DNA of 64,000 bases from Flavobacterium agri (GCF_013401995.1 NZ_JACBJI010000003.1:545469-609468); one strand, 5' to 3'; numbered from the stretch's first letter, positions 8,595-16,389 are shown. Notes: generated from the sequence alone by a model not told the origin. Program-made: numbers and translations.

Positions 8595-9737
8595 TTAAGG
8601 TTTGCGGCGGTCGGCTCGCGTCATCGCATATTGGTATTCGTCGGTCCAGTTGCCGTCGTCGAAATAACTCTGTACGAAATGTCCTTCGCGATGGAATCCG
8701 CAGGCTTCGAGCATTTTTATGGACGCCTCGTTGCGCGTATCGACCAATTCGACGATGCGATGGAAATCGGGCAGCGAAAACAGGAAATCGACGATCGCGT
8801 TCAACGTTTCCCTCGCGTATCCGTTTTTTTGATGCAAATGTGACACCGTAATCCCGATTTCGGCCACGCGCGTATCGAAAGCGTCGAGTTTGATCGCACA
8901 ATCGCCTATGAGTCGCCCCGTTTCGCGGTTTTCGATCGCATATTGTACCCATTCTCCGGCGTTACCAAAGTTTTTGGACGTTTGCTGTTCGATGAAATTT
9001 TGTGCTTTTTCACGATCCATGATGCCGAAACCTTGGTATTTGACGATTTCGGGATTGGAACGATACACAATAAAATCTTCGAGATCCGAGGTTTTCATAT
9101 TCCGGATTTGAAGTCTTTCGCTCGTAATGGAAAAAACCCGTTTCCCGAACGAACAGAAAAGGAAGTTTTGCGTCGTCCCGAAAGGTGTCTGATGGTTTTC
9201 GGTACGGCACGAAATCGCTTCGAAACCCAAAAAAGCCGATTTCATTTTCGGTTCGTCGTATTGGGTAATTTCGAGTCCGCTGCATTTTTTTGGTCCGTCG
9301 GTAGAAAAAGTCCCGATGATGAGGTTGGCGACGACGTGGCGATTTACAAGCGAAGCGTATTTCGAGATGTCGTTTTTATCGGTAAGGAAATGAAACGCCG
9401 CGCGGTCGTGCCAAATGTCGAAGTTTTCCGACGGTTCGAAATCGAGTATGTCCGAAACGACCCATTTCACTTTATCCGCTTTTTGCCCGAGGCGTTTTTT
9501 GGCGCGTTCGATGGCTTGGCCTGAAATGTCGAGTACGGTGATGTTTTTGCATCCGTCGTCGAGAAGGAAATCGACAAGATTCGAATCGCCCGCACCCACG
9601 TCGATGATGCTTTTCGAGCGATAATTTTCTATCGAACGGATAAATTCAAGTGATGTTTTCGGGATTTCCTGCGTCCAACTGACTTCATTTGGCGTTTTGG
9701 TCGCATAGACGTTTTCCCAATGTTTCTGTTGGCTCAT
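8595..9737 (-). CDS. Fusion: SAM-dependent methyltransferase + GNAT acetyltransferase
   Basis: This 380-residue protein is built from two enzymes. Residues about 1-195 form a class I methyltransferase: SIIDVGAGDSNLVDFLL is the SAM-binding motif I, then NITVLDISGQAIERAKKRL, VVSDILDFEP and FDIWHDRAAFHFL. Residues about 205-375 form a RimJ/RimL-type GNAT domain: TSERLQIRNMKTSDLEDFI, GYARETLNAIVDFLF (acetyl-CoA loop), and NEASIKMLEACGFHREGHF. The join lies in FCSFGKRVFSITSERLQIR and is in frame without a stop. Start is the ATG at 9737 (MSQQKHWENVYATKTP), one base after the stop of the heavy-metal protein gene, so they form an operon. Substrates are unknown. Each half alone is a common protein. 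Confidence 0.88.
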   Translation of the reverse strand: MSQQKHWENVYATKTPNEVSWTQEIPKTSLEFIRSIENYRSKSIIDVGAGDSNLVDFLLDDGCKNITVLDISGQAIERAKKRLGQKADKVKWVVSDILDFEPSENFDIWHDRAAFHFLTDKNDISKYASLVNRHVVANLIIGTFSTDGPKKCSGLEITQYDEPKMKSAFLGFEAISCRTENHQTPFGTTQNFLFCSFGKRVFSITSERLQIRNMKTSDLEDFIVYRSNPEIVKYQGFGIMDREKAQNFIEQQTSKNFGNAGEWVQYAIENRETGRLIGDCAIKLDAFDTRVAEIGITVSHLHQKNGYARETLNAIVDFLFSLPDFHRIVELVDTRNEASIKMLEACGFHREGHFVQSYFDDGNWTDEYQYAMTRADRRKP

Positions 9738-9738
9738 A

Positions 9739-10098
9739 TTATGCTTTTTTACAGCAACCGTCGAGGTTTTCGTAGGCCGAAGCATCGGCTTTGACCGCAT
9801 CGGCATCGTAACCCATTTTTGAAATGGCAAGCCTGATTTCGTCGAGGTTTGTCTTTTGCGGATTGTAGAAAACGGTCAATGTCATCTTCTTGTCGTCGAG
9901 CTCGAACATTTTCACGCCTTTGATCTTGAGCAATCCCGTTTTCAGGCCTTTTCCGCAACTCGGGCATTCTTTGCAATGATCGCAGTAAATGTTGGTTTTG
10001 ATGACGGCTTTTTCGTTGGTTTTGGTTTGTTGTGCTTTTGCTTGGAAAGCAGATAAAGACATAAGCAAGAACGCCAATAAGAGGAATTGCTTTTTCAT
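9739..10098 (-). CDS. Periplasmic heavy-metal-associated (HMA-like) protein
   Basis: This 119-residue protein has a signal peptide ending near AFQAKAQQ. A ferredoxin-like HMA domain follows, with MTLTVFYNPQKTNLDEIRLA and ISKMGYDADAVKA typical of the family. The metal loop is unusual: Cys39, 42, 45 and 48 are spaced CxxCxxCxxC, and a Cys-Cys pair is found near the C terminus (GCCKKA). HMA domains carry Cu(I), Zn(II) or Hg(II). This one would act in the periplasm as a metal scavenger or chaperone. It is the first gene of a two-gene operon with the methyltransferase-acetyltransferase fusion. No P-type ATPase is adjacent. Confidence 0.85.
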   Translation of the reverse strand: MKKQFLLLAFLLMSLSAFQAKAQQTKTNEKAVIKTNIYCDHCKECPSCGKGLKTGLLKIKGVKMFELDDKKMTLTVFYNPQKTNLDEIRLAISKMGYDADAVKADASAYENLDGCCKKA

Positions 10099-10178
10099 AG
10101 TGATATCATTAAGTTCAACCGATGTAAATTCACGATGTTCGTGAAATTCGTGGCGACTGATTCGTCAACCGGCAGTGG

Positions 10179-10186
10179 CAAATATA
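10179..10186 (-). promoter_or_regulatory. -7 promoter box for the heavy-metal operon
   Basis: The minus strand reads TATATTTG, an exact TAnnTTTG match, between the purA terminator and the ATG at 10098. It predicts a leader of about 75 bases. The -33 element is not obvious. Confidence 0.45.
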
Positions 10187-10196
10187 CAAGTAACAT

Positions 10197-10230
10197 CCAA
10201 AAATAAAGCCCCGTAATTACGAGGCTTTAT
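10197..10230 (-). terminator. purA terminator
   Basis: ATAAAGCC (10203-10210) pairs with GGCTTTAT (10223-10230). The interior CGTAATTACG is itself palindromic, so the stem can continue. On the minus strand the hairpin runs into TTTATTTTT. Confidence 0.7.
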
Positions 10231-10235
10231 AGCTT

Positions 10236-11504
10236 TTAACGCATGATCGTCTGTTTCCTGTCCGGACCGACCGAAATTACCGTAATCGGAACTTCGACTT
10301 CCTTTTCGATGAACTCGATGTATTCCTTAAGCGCCGACGGAAGCGAGTCGTAAGTCGTCAATCCGGTCAAATCGGCATGCCAGCCTTTGAGTTCGGTATA
10401 AACCGGCTCTACGTTTTCGGGTTCGATGTTGTACGGCAAATGGTCGATATCCTGACCTTTGTATTTGTATGAAGTCGCAACTTTCAAGGTGTCGAATCCA
10501 GACAATACGTCGCCTTTCATCATCATCAGTTGGGTCACGCCGTTCACGCGGATCGCATATTTAAGCGCCACGAGGTCGAGCCAGCCGCAACGTCTCTGTC
10601 TTCCGGTTACCGATCCGAATTCGTTTCCGACTTTAGCCATCGTCGCGCCGACTTCGTCGAACAATTCCGTCGGGAAAGGGCCGCTTCCTACGCGGGTCGT
10701 GTAGGCTTTGAAAATCCCGTAGACTTCCTTAATTTTATTGGGTGCGATGCCAAGACCTGTACAAGCTCCGGCAGCGGTAGTGTTCGACGACGTCACGAAT
10801 GGATACGTTCCGAAATCGACGTCTAGGAGGGAACCTTGGGCGCCTTCGCACAAAATCGTTTTTCCGGCTTTCTGGGCTTCGTGCAGGTATTCCTCAGAAT
10901 CGATGAACGTGAGTTGTTTGAGCGCTTCGACAGATTCGAAGAACTCTTTTTCAAGTTCGGGCAGATTGTATTGGATGGCTACGTCGTAGAACTTGATCAT
11001 CGCTTCGTGTTTGTCGGCCAAAGCGCGGTATCTTTCCTTGAAATCATCGAGTTCGATATCGCCTACGCGGATGCCGTTACGACCGGTTTTGTCCATATAC
11101 GTCGGGCCGATTCCTTTCAAAGTCGATCCGATCTTGGCTTTTCCTTTGGCAGTTTCCGAAGCCGCGTCGAGCAGACGGTGCGTCGGCAAAATCAAATGGG
11201 CTTTTCTCGAGATGATCAGTCGCGATTTGATGTCGATGTCGAATTTGGCCAATCCTTCGAGTTCCTGTTTGAAAACCGTAGGATCGATCACGACGCCGTT
11301 CCCGATGATGTTGATGTTGTTCTTGTGGAAAATCCCCGACGGAATCGTTCTCAAAACGTGTTTGATGCCGTCGAACTCGAGCGTGTGCCCGGCATTCGGA
11401 CCGCCCTGGAAACGCGCGATGATGTCGTATTTGGAAGTGAGTACGTCTACGATTTTTCCTTTTCCTTCGTCTCCCCATTGGAGTCCGAGTAGTAAGTCTG
11501 CCAT
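10236..11504 (-). CDS. purA: Adenylosuccinate synthase
   Basis: This 422-residue protein has the diagnostic LLGLQWGDEGKGKIVD GTP-binding loop, with catalytic Asp and the GKGK lysines. It also has FQGGPNAGHTLEF, IGSTLKGIGPTYMDK, GAQGSLLDVDFGTYPFVTSS and the C-terminal ISVGPDRKQTI. It makes adenylosuccinate from IMP, aspartate and GTP, the first step from IMP to AMP, in the cytoplasm. Length matches the family. A structured repeat (11588-11684) and the Fur-family gene lie upstream on the same strand. The terminator at 10197-10230 ends the transcript. Confidence 0.98.
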   Translation of the reverse strand: MADLLLGLQWGDEGKGKIVDVLTSKYDIIARFQGGPNAGHTLEFDGIKHVLRTIPSGIFHKNNINIIGNGVVIDPTVFKQELEGLAKFDIDIKSRLIISRKAHLILPTHRLLDAASETAKGKAKIGSTLKGIGPTYMDKTGRNGIRVGDIELDDFKERYRALADKHEAMIKFYDVAIQYNLPELEKEFFESVEALKQLTFIDSEEYLHEAQKAGKTILCEGAQGSLLDVDFGTYPFVTSSNTTAAGACTGLGIAPNKIKEVYGIFKAYTTRVGSGPFPTELFDEVGATMAKVGNEFGSVTGRQRRCGWLDLVALKYAIRVNGVTQLMMMKGDVLSGFDTLKVATSYKYKGQDIDHLPYNIEPENVEPVYTELKGWHADLTGLTTYDSLPSALKEYIEFIEKEVEVPITVISVGPDRKQTIMR

Positions 11505-11587
11505 TTTTAATTGAATGTCGGAAGGACTTTGTCGTTCCTGTTAGTTAGTTGTTGTTTAAGTTTAAAGTTTGATGTTGAACGTTTGTT

Positions 11588-11684
11588 GCGTTAGGGATTG
11601 CAGTGGAAATCCTTTTGGGCTGGCGAGCGTAGTCGAGGCAGGCCAAAAGATTGGAACGGAAAGCCCCGGGCCGCAGGCAACGCC
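11588..11684 (+). repeat. Structured dispersed repeat, family 1, copy A
   Basis: This ~97-base element has the frame GCGTTAGGGATTG, GTGGAAATCC, a variable hairpin, then AAAGATTGGAACGGAAAGCC. The hairpin arms CTTTTGGGCTGGC and GCAGGCCAAAAG pair around GAGCGTAGTCGA. GCGTT at the 5' end can also close with AACGC at 11679-11683. Its sense strand is opposite to both neighbours (purA and the fur-family gene). Copies B (16298) and C (60581) share the frame but have different, still paired, stems. Confidence 0.75.
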
Positions 11685-11693
11685 AAAAAAATA

Positions 11694-12167
11694 TCAATTC
11701 GTATTGTCGGTTGCCGGCTTGCGCTTGTTCCCGTACAAATACAACGAATGGTTGTGGATTTCTATGTCGAAAATCTCCTCGATCGTCTTTTTGATCGTTT
11801 GGATGCGCGGGTCGCAGAACTCGATCACCTCGCCCGTATCGGTCATGATGATGTGGTCGTGCTGCTTGTCGAAATAACTTTTCTCGTAATGCGATTGGTT
11901 TTGCCCGAACTGGTGACGGCGCACCAATCCGCAATCGAGCAACAATTCTATCGTGTTGTATAAAGTCGCGCGACTCACACGGTAGTTCTTGTTCTTCATC
12001 TTGATGTAGAGGTTCTCGATGTCGAAATGGTCCTCGCTATCGTAAATTTCCTGCAGAATAGCATAGCGCTCGGGCGTCTTGCGATGGCCTTTGCTTTCCA
12101 GATACATCGTAAAAACGTTTTTTACGGTCTCCTGGTTTTTGGTATTATCGGTGGAAATAAGTGTCAT
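11694..12167 (-). CDS. Fur-family transcriptional regulator
   Basis: This 157-residue protein has the winged-helix DNA-binding region of Fur: [20 protein letters not shown], then [19 protein letters not shown]. The C-terminal metal and dimer domain includes [17 protein letters not shown] and [12 protein letters not shown]. The usual CxxC zinc ligands after HDH are replaced by MTDT, leaving no Cys4 structural zinc site; I believe this is normal in flavobacterial Fur proteins. It probably senses Fe(II) or peroxide, and sequence does not decide between them. Start at the ATG at 12167 is supported by a promoter immediately in front (12172-12201). Confidence 0.9.
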   Translation of the reverse strand: MTLISTDNTKNQETVKNVFTMYLESKGHRKTPERYAILQEIYDSEDHFDIENLYIKMKNKNYRVSRATLYNTIELLLDCGLVRRHQFGQNQSHYEKSYFDKQHDHIIMTDTGEVIEFCDPRIQTIKKTIEEIFDIEIHNHSLYLYGNKRKPATDNTN

Positions 12168-12171
12168 GCGG

Positions 12172-12201
12172 CAAAGATAATCGACAAAACACAAACGGCA
12201 A
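12172..12201 (-). promoter_or_regulatory. Promoter of the Fur-family gene, apparently leaderless
   Basis: On the minus strand TTG (12201-12199), a 19-base spacer and TATCTTTG (12179-12172) match the Bacteroidota consensus fully. The ATG begins at 12167, only four bases after the -7 box, so the transcript probably starts at or next to the start codon. Confidence 0.65.
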
Positions 12202-12393
12202 TGGATGTTGGGGAATTGTTATTCAAGGTTTTGTTAAAGAAATGCGCGTTTTGTCGGAATCGTCATGTGCCGGTCTATTTATAACGTCGTTCGTCTATTT
12301 TGGGTTTTGAAGGGTTTTGGGCTTTGTTTTCTTTGCCTCGGGTTTTGGGATAGCCCCAATCCGGTAAATCTAATTCAAACTAAAACAACAAGT

Positions 12394-13047
12394 ATGAAAA
12401 AAGTATTTTTATTCCTGATGGCCTCTATGGCTTTGGTGTCTTGCGGAAGCGATGACGGCGGCGGCGCAAAACGTCCGTCTATGGTCGCTCTTGCGGGCGG
12501 AAGCGAATCGCTCGTGTACAACATGACTTACGACAGCAAAGGACGCCTCAATACGTTGACGAGCAGCCAAAGCGGTTCCCACACGTATACGTTCGCCTAT
12601 AACGAAAGCGGAAAAGTAGCGAGCGCGACAGCCTCGGGTTCGATTACGGGAGTAATTGGATTTGCGTATAACGAAGATGGGAAATTGTCTACAGTAACGC
12701 GTACTGGCGAAGAACCGACAACCGTAACGTGGATAGATGCCACAACGGCGACCGTGGGAACGACTACGGTCAAATTGGATGCGAAAGGCGATTTGCAATT
12801 GTATGATACGGCTTCTTTTACGCGAGATACAGGAAAAGGCGCATTTGCTTCGGTAAAAGGGGTCGACGGTCTTACGCTATTATTCATCGAACAGCAAACG
12901 CTTTTCTTCGCGTCTAAAAAGCCGGCAAAAACCATCAGCGGATCGGGCGTAGCCTACATCATGAACAATGATTTCGAAGGCGGAATGATAAGCGGTGCTA
13001 CTTTCGATGCGAATGGCACGCCATACACGATGACCATTACTTACTAA
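12394..13047 (+). CDS. Lipoprotein with YD/RHS-like beta repeats
   Basis: This 217-residue protein has a lipoprotein signal (MKKVFLFLMASMALVSCGSDD), cleaved before the Cys at residue 17 with a DD+ context. The body has at least two short YD-type hairpins: MTYDSKGRLNTLTSSQSGS and FAYNEDGKLSTVTRTGEEP. That pattern is shared by RHS proteins and DUF4595-like Bacteroidota lipoproteins. No toxin-like C terminus is present. It is probably an outer-membrane or periplasmic surface lipoprotein of unknown job. The start is the ATG at 12394, since earlier in-frame starts would hide the signal peptide. A strong terminator follows. Confidence 0.8.
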   Translation: MKKVFLFLMASMALVSCGSDDGGGAKRPSMVALAGGSESLVYNMTYDSKGRLNTLTSSQSGSHTYTFAYNESGKVASATASGSITGVIGFAYNEDGKLSTVTRTGEEPTTVTWIDATTATVGTTTVKLDAKGDLQLYDTASFTRDTGKGAFASVKGVDGLTLLFIEQQTLFFASKKPAKTISGSGVAYIMNNDFEGGMISGATFDANGTPYTMTITY

Positions 13048-13069
13048 GAATATTGTGTTAGTTTTTTTG

Positions 13070-13096
13070 AAGCCTCGGTTCGCCGGGGCTTTTTTT
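13070..13096 (+). terminator. Strong terminator after the lipoprotein gene
   Basis: AAGCCTCGG (13070-13078) pairs with CCGGGGCTT (13083-13091) around a UUCG tetraloop, followed by a T-tract. The opposite strand has no T-tract, so it serves + strand transcription only. Confidence 0.88.
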
Positions 13097-13097
13097 G

Positions 13098-13571
13098 TTA
13101 GGATAGCTTGACCTTCTCGTTTTCGAGGTGCTCGAGCGCTTTTCCGATGCGTCTTACGATTTCCTCGTCTACCGTAGCCGCAAAAATCCAGTCTGAGATT
13201 TCTTTTTTGCGCTTGTCGTCGAATGCCATGAATTTTTTGTGAAGTTTCGGCTCTTCCTTAAGGCAGACCAGGAAATCTTCCGGAATCACCATTGGCGCCT
13301 CATCGAGGTAAAGCACGATTTTGACCGAATCGCCTTGTTCCTTTTTTATCGCTTTCCGGATATCGGCCTTGACCGCGAGGAACGTTCCTTTTTTCATCGC
13401 CCAAATGTTGAAATCCTTGAGTTCGTGGCTGTCGATGAATCCGCGCACTCGCACCGTACTGTTGCGTTTTTTGGGAACGTTGGTCAAAATAGGCATTTCA
13501 ACGAACGTCCATGCGCCTTTTCCTTCGCCTTTTTTAAGGATGAACGTATCGTCTATGATCGGTTTTTCCAT
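13098..13571 (-). CDS. YdeI/OmpD-associated family protein with DUF1905 domain
   Basis: This 157-residue protein has an N-terminal DUF1905-like beta domain (AWTFVEMPILTNVPKKRNST and VRVRGFIDSHELKDFNIW). The C-terminal part, IPEDFLVCLKEEPKLHKKF then ISDWIFAATVDEEIVRRIGKALEHL, is the YdeI-type helical region. Family members are small cytoplasmic proteins of unclear function, often annotated bacteriocin-protection, though evidence for that is thin. It is convergent with the lipoprotein gene and stands alone. Confidence 0.8.
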   Translation of the reverse strand: MEKPIIDDTFILKKGEGKGAWTFVEMPILTNVPKKRNSTVRVRGFIDSHELKDFNIWAMKKGTFLAVKADIRKAIKKEQGDSVKIVLYLDEAPMVIPEDFLVCLKEEPKLHKKFMAFDDKRKKEISDWIFAATVDEEIVRRIGKALEHLENEKVKLS

Positions 13572-13683
13572 GGTCGGATATTTGGTCTCATCGCAAATTT
13601 CGCAAGTTTTCCGATGAATTGAATAAGGCGAAACCCCGAAAAGCGTACTAATTTACGACTTCAAACCACAAAACTCAACTGTC

Positions 13684-13914
13684 ATGGAAAATACAAGAGA
13701 CGATCGGAAACAGCCGATCAACGACGGTGACAATCAAGGTCATGATTGGGCGCGCCAGCAGGAGAATGCCAGTGTGCGCTTTCAGCAGGACAAATCGCAA
13801 GATACTACCGAAGAGGAAGAGCACCAGTTGCCTGAATGGGGTGACATCGATCCGCTCGACAGGCCGGGACCAGCAGGCCCGATGGATCCGAGCGGACCAG
13901 GAAGCGCGGTTTGA
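13684..13914 (+). CDS. Small hydrophilic Pro/Gly-rich protein
   Basis: This 76-residue protein begins MENTRDDRKQPINDGDNQGHD. It is highly charged, has no hydrophobic segment, and ends in a Pro/Gly/Ser tail (LDRPGPAGPMDPSGPGSAV). It is too polar to fold as a globular domain and is probably disordered. I think similar small proteins with a SGPGSAV-like end occur in other flavobacteria, which supports a real gene; no function is known. A 21-bp-armed inverted repeat follows at 13926-13986. Confidence 0.6.
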   Translation: MENTRDDRKQPINDGDNQGHDWARQQENASVRFQQDKSQDTTEEEEHQLPEWGDIDPLDRPGPAGPMDPSGPGSAV

Positions 13915-13925
13915 TAGGGAATAAG

Positions 13926-13986
13926 TTAGCCACGAATGGCACGAATAACACAAATTATTGGTGAAATTCGTGCCATTCGTGGCTAA
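13926..13986. repeat. GCCACGAAT inverted repeat, family 3, copy 1 (perfect arms)
   Basis: The 21-base arms at 13926-13946 and 13966-13986 are perfectly complementary (TTAGCCACGAATGGCACGAAT and its complement), with a 19-base loop. It lies between two convergent genes (13914 and 13995) and could act as a bidirectional terminator there. Other copies lie elsewhere. Confidence 0.8.
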
Positions 13987-13994
13987 AAAAATGA

Positions 13995-16223
13995 TTAGTG
14001 GTAAACGCGCGTCACCTTATCGACGCCGTCAATCTTGCGGATGTTCTCCATCAACTTTTTCAAAATCGTATTGTTCTGTACGATCACGGCGATTTGGCCG
14101 TTAAAAATTCCGGCCTCGCCGTTAAGCGAAATGCTTTGGATATTCACGTGCATGTTGTTCGAGATGACTTTCGTGATCTGGTTCGTCAAACCGAGCGTAT
14201 CCATTCCCGTAATGTTCAAAATGGCTTTGAATTCCTGTTGGGTCGAATCGATCCATTTGGCCGACATGATCCGGTATGCGTAATTCGATTGCAGCGTGAT
14301 TGCGTTCGGACAATCCTTTTTATGCACTTTGATACCTTCGTTGATCGTCACGAAACCAAACACTTCATCTCCGGGAATCGGGTTGCAGCAAGTCGAGAGC
14401 TTGTAATCGAGTTTGTCGTGTTCCGGCCCGAAGACGAGCATGTCGAAATTCTGTGTGAGTACTTGCCTGTGCAGGTCTTCGTCGGGAATCGGCTTGTCCG
14501 TACGCTTAATGCGGTTCTTGAAGAAATTGATGAACGTATTGCTTTTCTGGGCCGCGTAATCCTTTAGCTGCTGGTTTTCGATTGCCCCGATTCCGACTCT
14601 GTAAAACAAGTCCAGACTCGTTTTGAGCTTGAAGAAATTCACGAGTTCGTTCACTACCGTTTCGTTGAGCGTAATCTTAAGGTGACGCAGTTTGCGCGTG
14701 AGCAGTTCTTTTCCTTCCTCGGCGATCTTTTTCGTATTCTCGTTGAGCGTGTTCCTGATCTTGTTCTTGGCGCGCGAAGTCGTCACGTATTCAAGCCAAT
14801 GCGTCGTCGGTTTTTGATGTGGCGAAGTGATGATTTCTACCTGATCGCCGCTCTTGAGTTCGTGATTCAATGGCACGAGTCGGCCATTTACGCGTGTTCC
14901 TCTCGTCCTGATTCCGATTTCGGAGTGGATCGAAAACGCGAAATCGAGCGAAGTCGCACCTTTTGGCAACGATTTGATTTCTCCTTTAGGCGTGAAGATG
15001 AAAATCTCTTTCGCATATAAATTCATCTTGAAATCCTCGACGAAATCAACCGCGTTCGTCTCCGAATTTTCGAGTGCTTCCTTCAAAAGGTTAAGCCAAA
15101 CGTCAAGCCCCGATTCTTCGTTTCCGCCGCCTTGCTTGTATTTGTAGTGGGCCGCGTAACCTTTTTCGGCGATTTCATCCATTCTTTCGGAGCGTACCTG
15201 GATTTCGACCCATCGGCCTTTCGGACCCATGACCGTAATGTGCAACGCCTCGTAACCTGTCGATTTTGGCGATGAAATCCAATCGCGCAAACGGCTCGGG
15301 GACGGGCGATAATGATCGGTGACGATCGAATAGATTTTCCACGCGAGGAATTTCTCGTCGTGAGGGTCGGATTTATAGACGATGCGCAACGCGAATTTGT
15401 CGTATACTTCATCGAAGCTCACGTTCTGCGCCTTCATCTTACGCCGGATCGAATATACCGATTTCGGACGCCCTTTGATGATATAATCGATGCCTTCCAG
15501 ATCGAGCGCATTTTTGAGAATGCCCGAAATCTCGGCAATGTAAGCGTCCTGCTGTTCTTTCGTTTCCTTGATTTTAGAGACGATGTCCTTGTAAACCGTA
15601 GGTTCGGTGTATTTCAAGCCCAAATCCTCAAGCTCGTTCTTGATGTTGTACAACCCGAGACGATGGGCGAGAGGCGCATAGATGTAAAGCGTTTCCGAAG
15701 CGATCTTGACCTGTTTGTATTCGGCCATGGAATCCATCGTCTGCATGTTGTGCAAACGGTCGGCGATTTTAATCAGGATCACGCGTACGTCGTCGTTCAA
15801 TGTCAGCAACATCTTGCGGAAATTCTCGGCCTGCATCGAGATGTTCATGTCTTTTTTGACTTGTGCGATCTTGGTCAGACCTTCTACAAGCTGCGCGACT
15901 TTTGGGTTGAACATGCGTTCGATGTCCTCGACGGTCACGTCTGTATCTTCCACGACATCGTGCATCAGGGCCGCGGCAATGGACGTCGCGCCCAAACCGA
16001 TTTGGGAAGCCACGATTTTGGCCACCGCGATCGGATGGAATATGTACGCCTCGCCCGATTTGCGTCTTTGGTCCTTATGAGCGTCAACTGCCACGTCGAA
16101 CGCTTTCCGGATCATCTTCTTGTCGCTGTCCGAAAGCGTCTGGTAGCTGATGCGCAACAGTTCCTTGTACTCTTGGGCAATGGCTTTGTTTTCTTTTTCG
16201 ATGAATTCTTCCGTCAACTCCAT
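13995..16223 (-). CDS. Bifunctional (p)ppGpp synthetase/hydrolase (RelA/SpoT family)
   Basis: This 742-residue protein has the full RSH layout. The HD hydrolase domain is at about residues 45-200 (AALMHDVVEDTDVTVEDIE, with intact His-Asp). The synthetase domain is at about 245-360 (YDKFALRIVYKS, STGYEALHITVMGPKGRWVE, RSERMDEIAEKGYAAHYKYK). TGS is at about 400-460 (IFTPKGEIKSLPKGATSLDF), a helical/CC region at about 570-650, and ACT at the C terminus. It makes and degrades (p)ppGpp in response to starvation. HD motif intact, so hydrolysis is expected as well as synthesis. A family 1 repeat (16298-16389) sits directly upstream. Confidence 0.97.
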   Translation of the reverse strand: MELTEEFIEKENKAIAQEYKELLRISYQTLSDSDKKMIRKAFDVAVDAHKDQRRKSGEAYIFHPIAVAKIVASQIGLGATSIAAALMHDVVEDTDVTVEDIERMFNPKVAQLVEGLTKIAQVKKDMNISMQAENFRKMLLTLNDDVRVILIKIADRLHNMQTMDSMAEYKQVKIASETLYIYAPLAHRLGLYNIKNELEDLGLKYTEPTVYKDIVSKIKETKEQQDAYIAEISGILKNALDLEGIDYIIKGRPKSVYSIRRKMKAQNVSFDEVYDKFALRIVYKSDPHDEKFLAWKIYSIVTDHYRPSPSRLRDWISSPKSTGYEALHITVMGPKGRWVEIQVRSERMDEIAEKGYAAHYKYKQGGGNEESGLDVWLNLLKEALENSETNAVDFVEDFKMNLYAKEIFIFTPKGEIKSLPKGATSLDFAFSIHSEIGIRTRGTRVNGRLVPLNHELKSGDQVEIITSPHQKPTTHWLEYVTTSRAKNKIRNTLNENTKKIAEEGKELLTRKLRHLKITLNETVVNELVNFFKLKTSLDLFYRVGIGAIENQQLKDYAAQKSNTFINFFKNRIKRTDKPIPDEDLHRQVLTQNFDMLVFGPEHDKLDYKLSTCCNPIPGDEVFGFVTINEGIKVHKKDCPNAITLQSNYAYRIMSAKWIDSTQQEFKAILNITGMDTLGLTNQITKVISNNMHVNIQSISLNGEAGIFNGQIAVIVQNNTILKKLMENIRKIDGVDKVTRVYH

Positions 16224-16297
16224 GTGCTAAATGTAAAAAGAAATTTGGATTTTTTAAGGCGTTGCGCCAGCCGGAAAGACGCGGCAAAAGTAAAATC

Positions 16298-16389
16298 GGT
16301 TGCGGGCTGTCGCCGGGCTTTCCGTTTCAATCTTCGGGTTCCTCGACTACGCTCGGAACCCAAAGGATTTCCACTTCAATCCCTAACGC
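16298..16389 (-). repeat. Structured dispersed repeat, family 1, copy B
   Basis: On the minus strand it reads GCGTTAGGGATTG, GTGGAAATCC, a hairpin with arms CTTTGGGTTCC and GGAACCCGAAG around the invariant GAGCGTAGTCGA, then GATTGAAACGGAAAGCCCGG. Compared with copy A the hairpin arms differ on both sides and still pair. Its orientation is the same as the RelA/SpoT gene, which starts 75 bases downstream. Confidence 0.75.
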
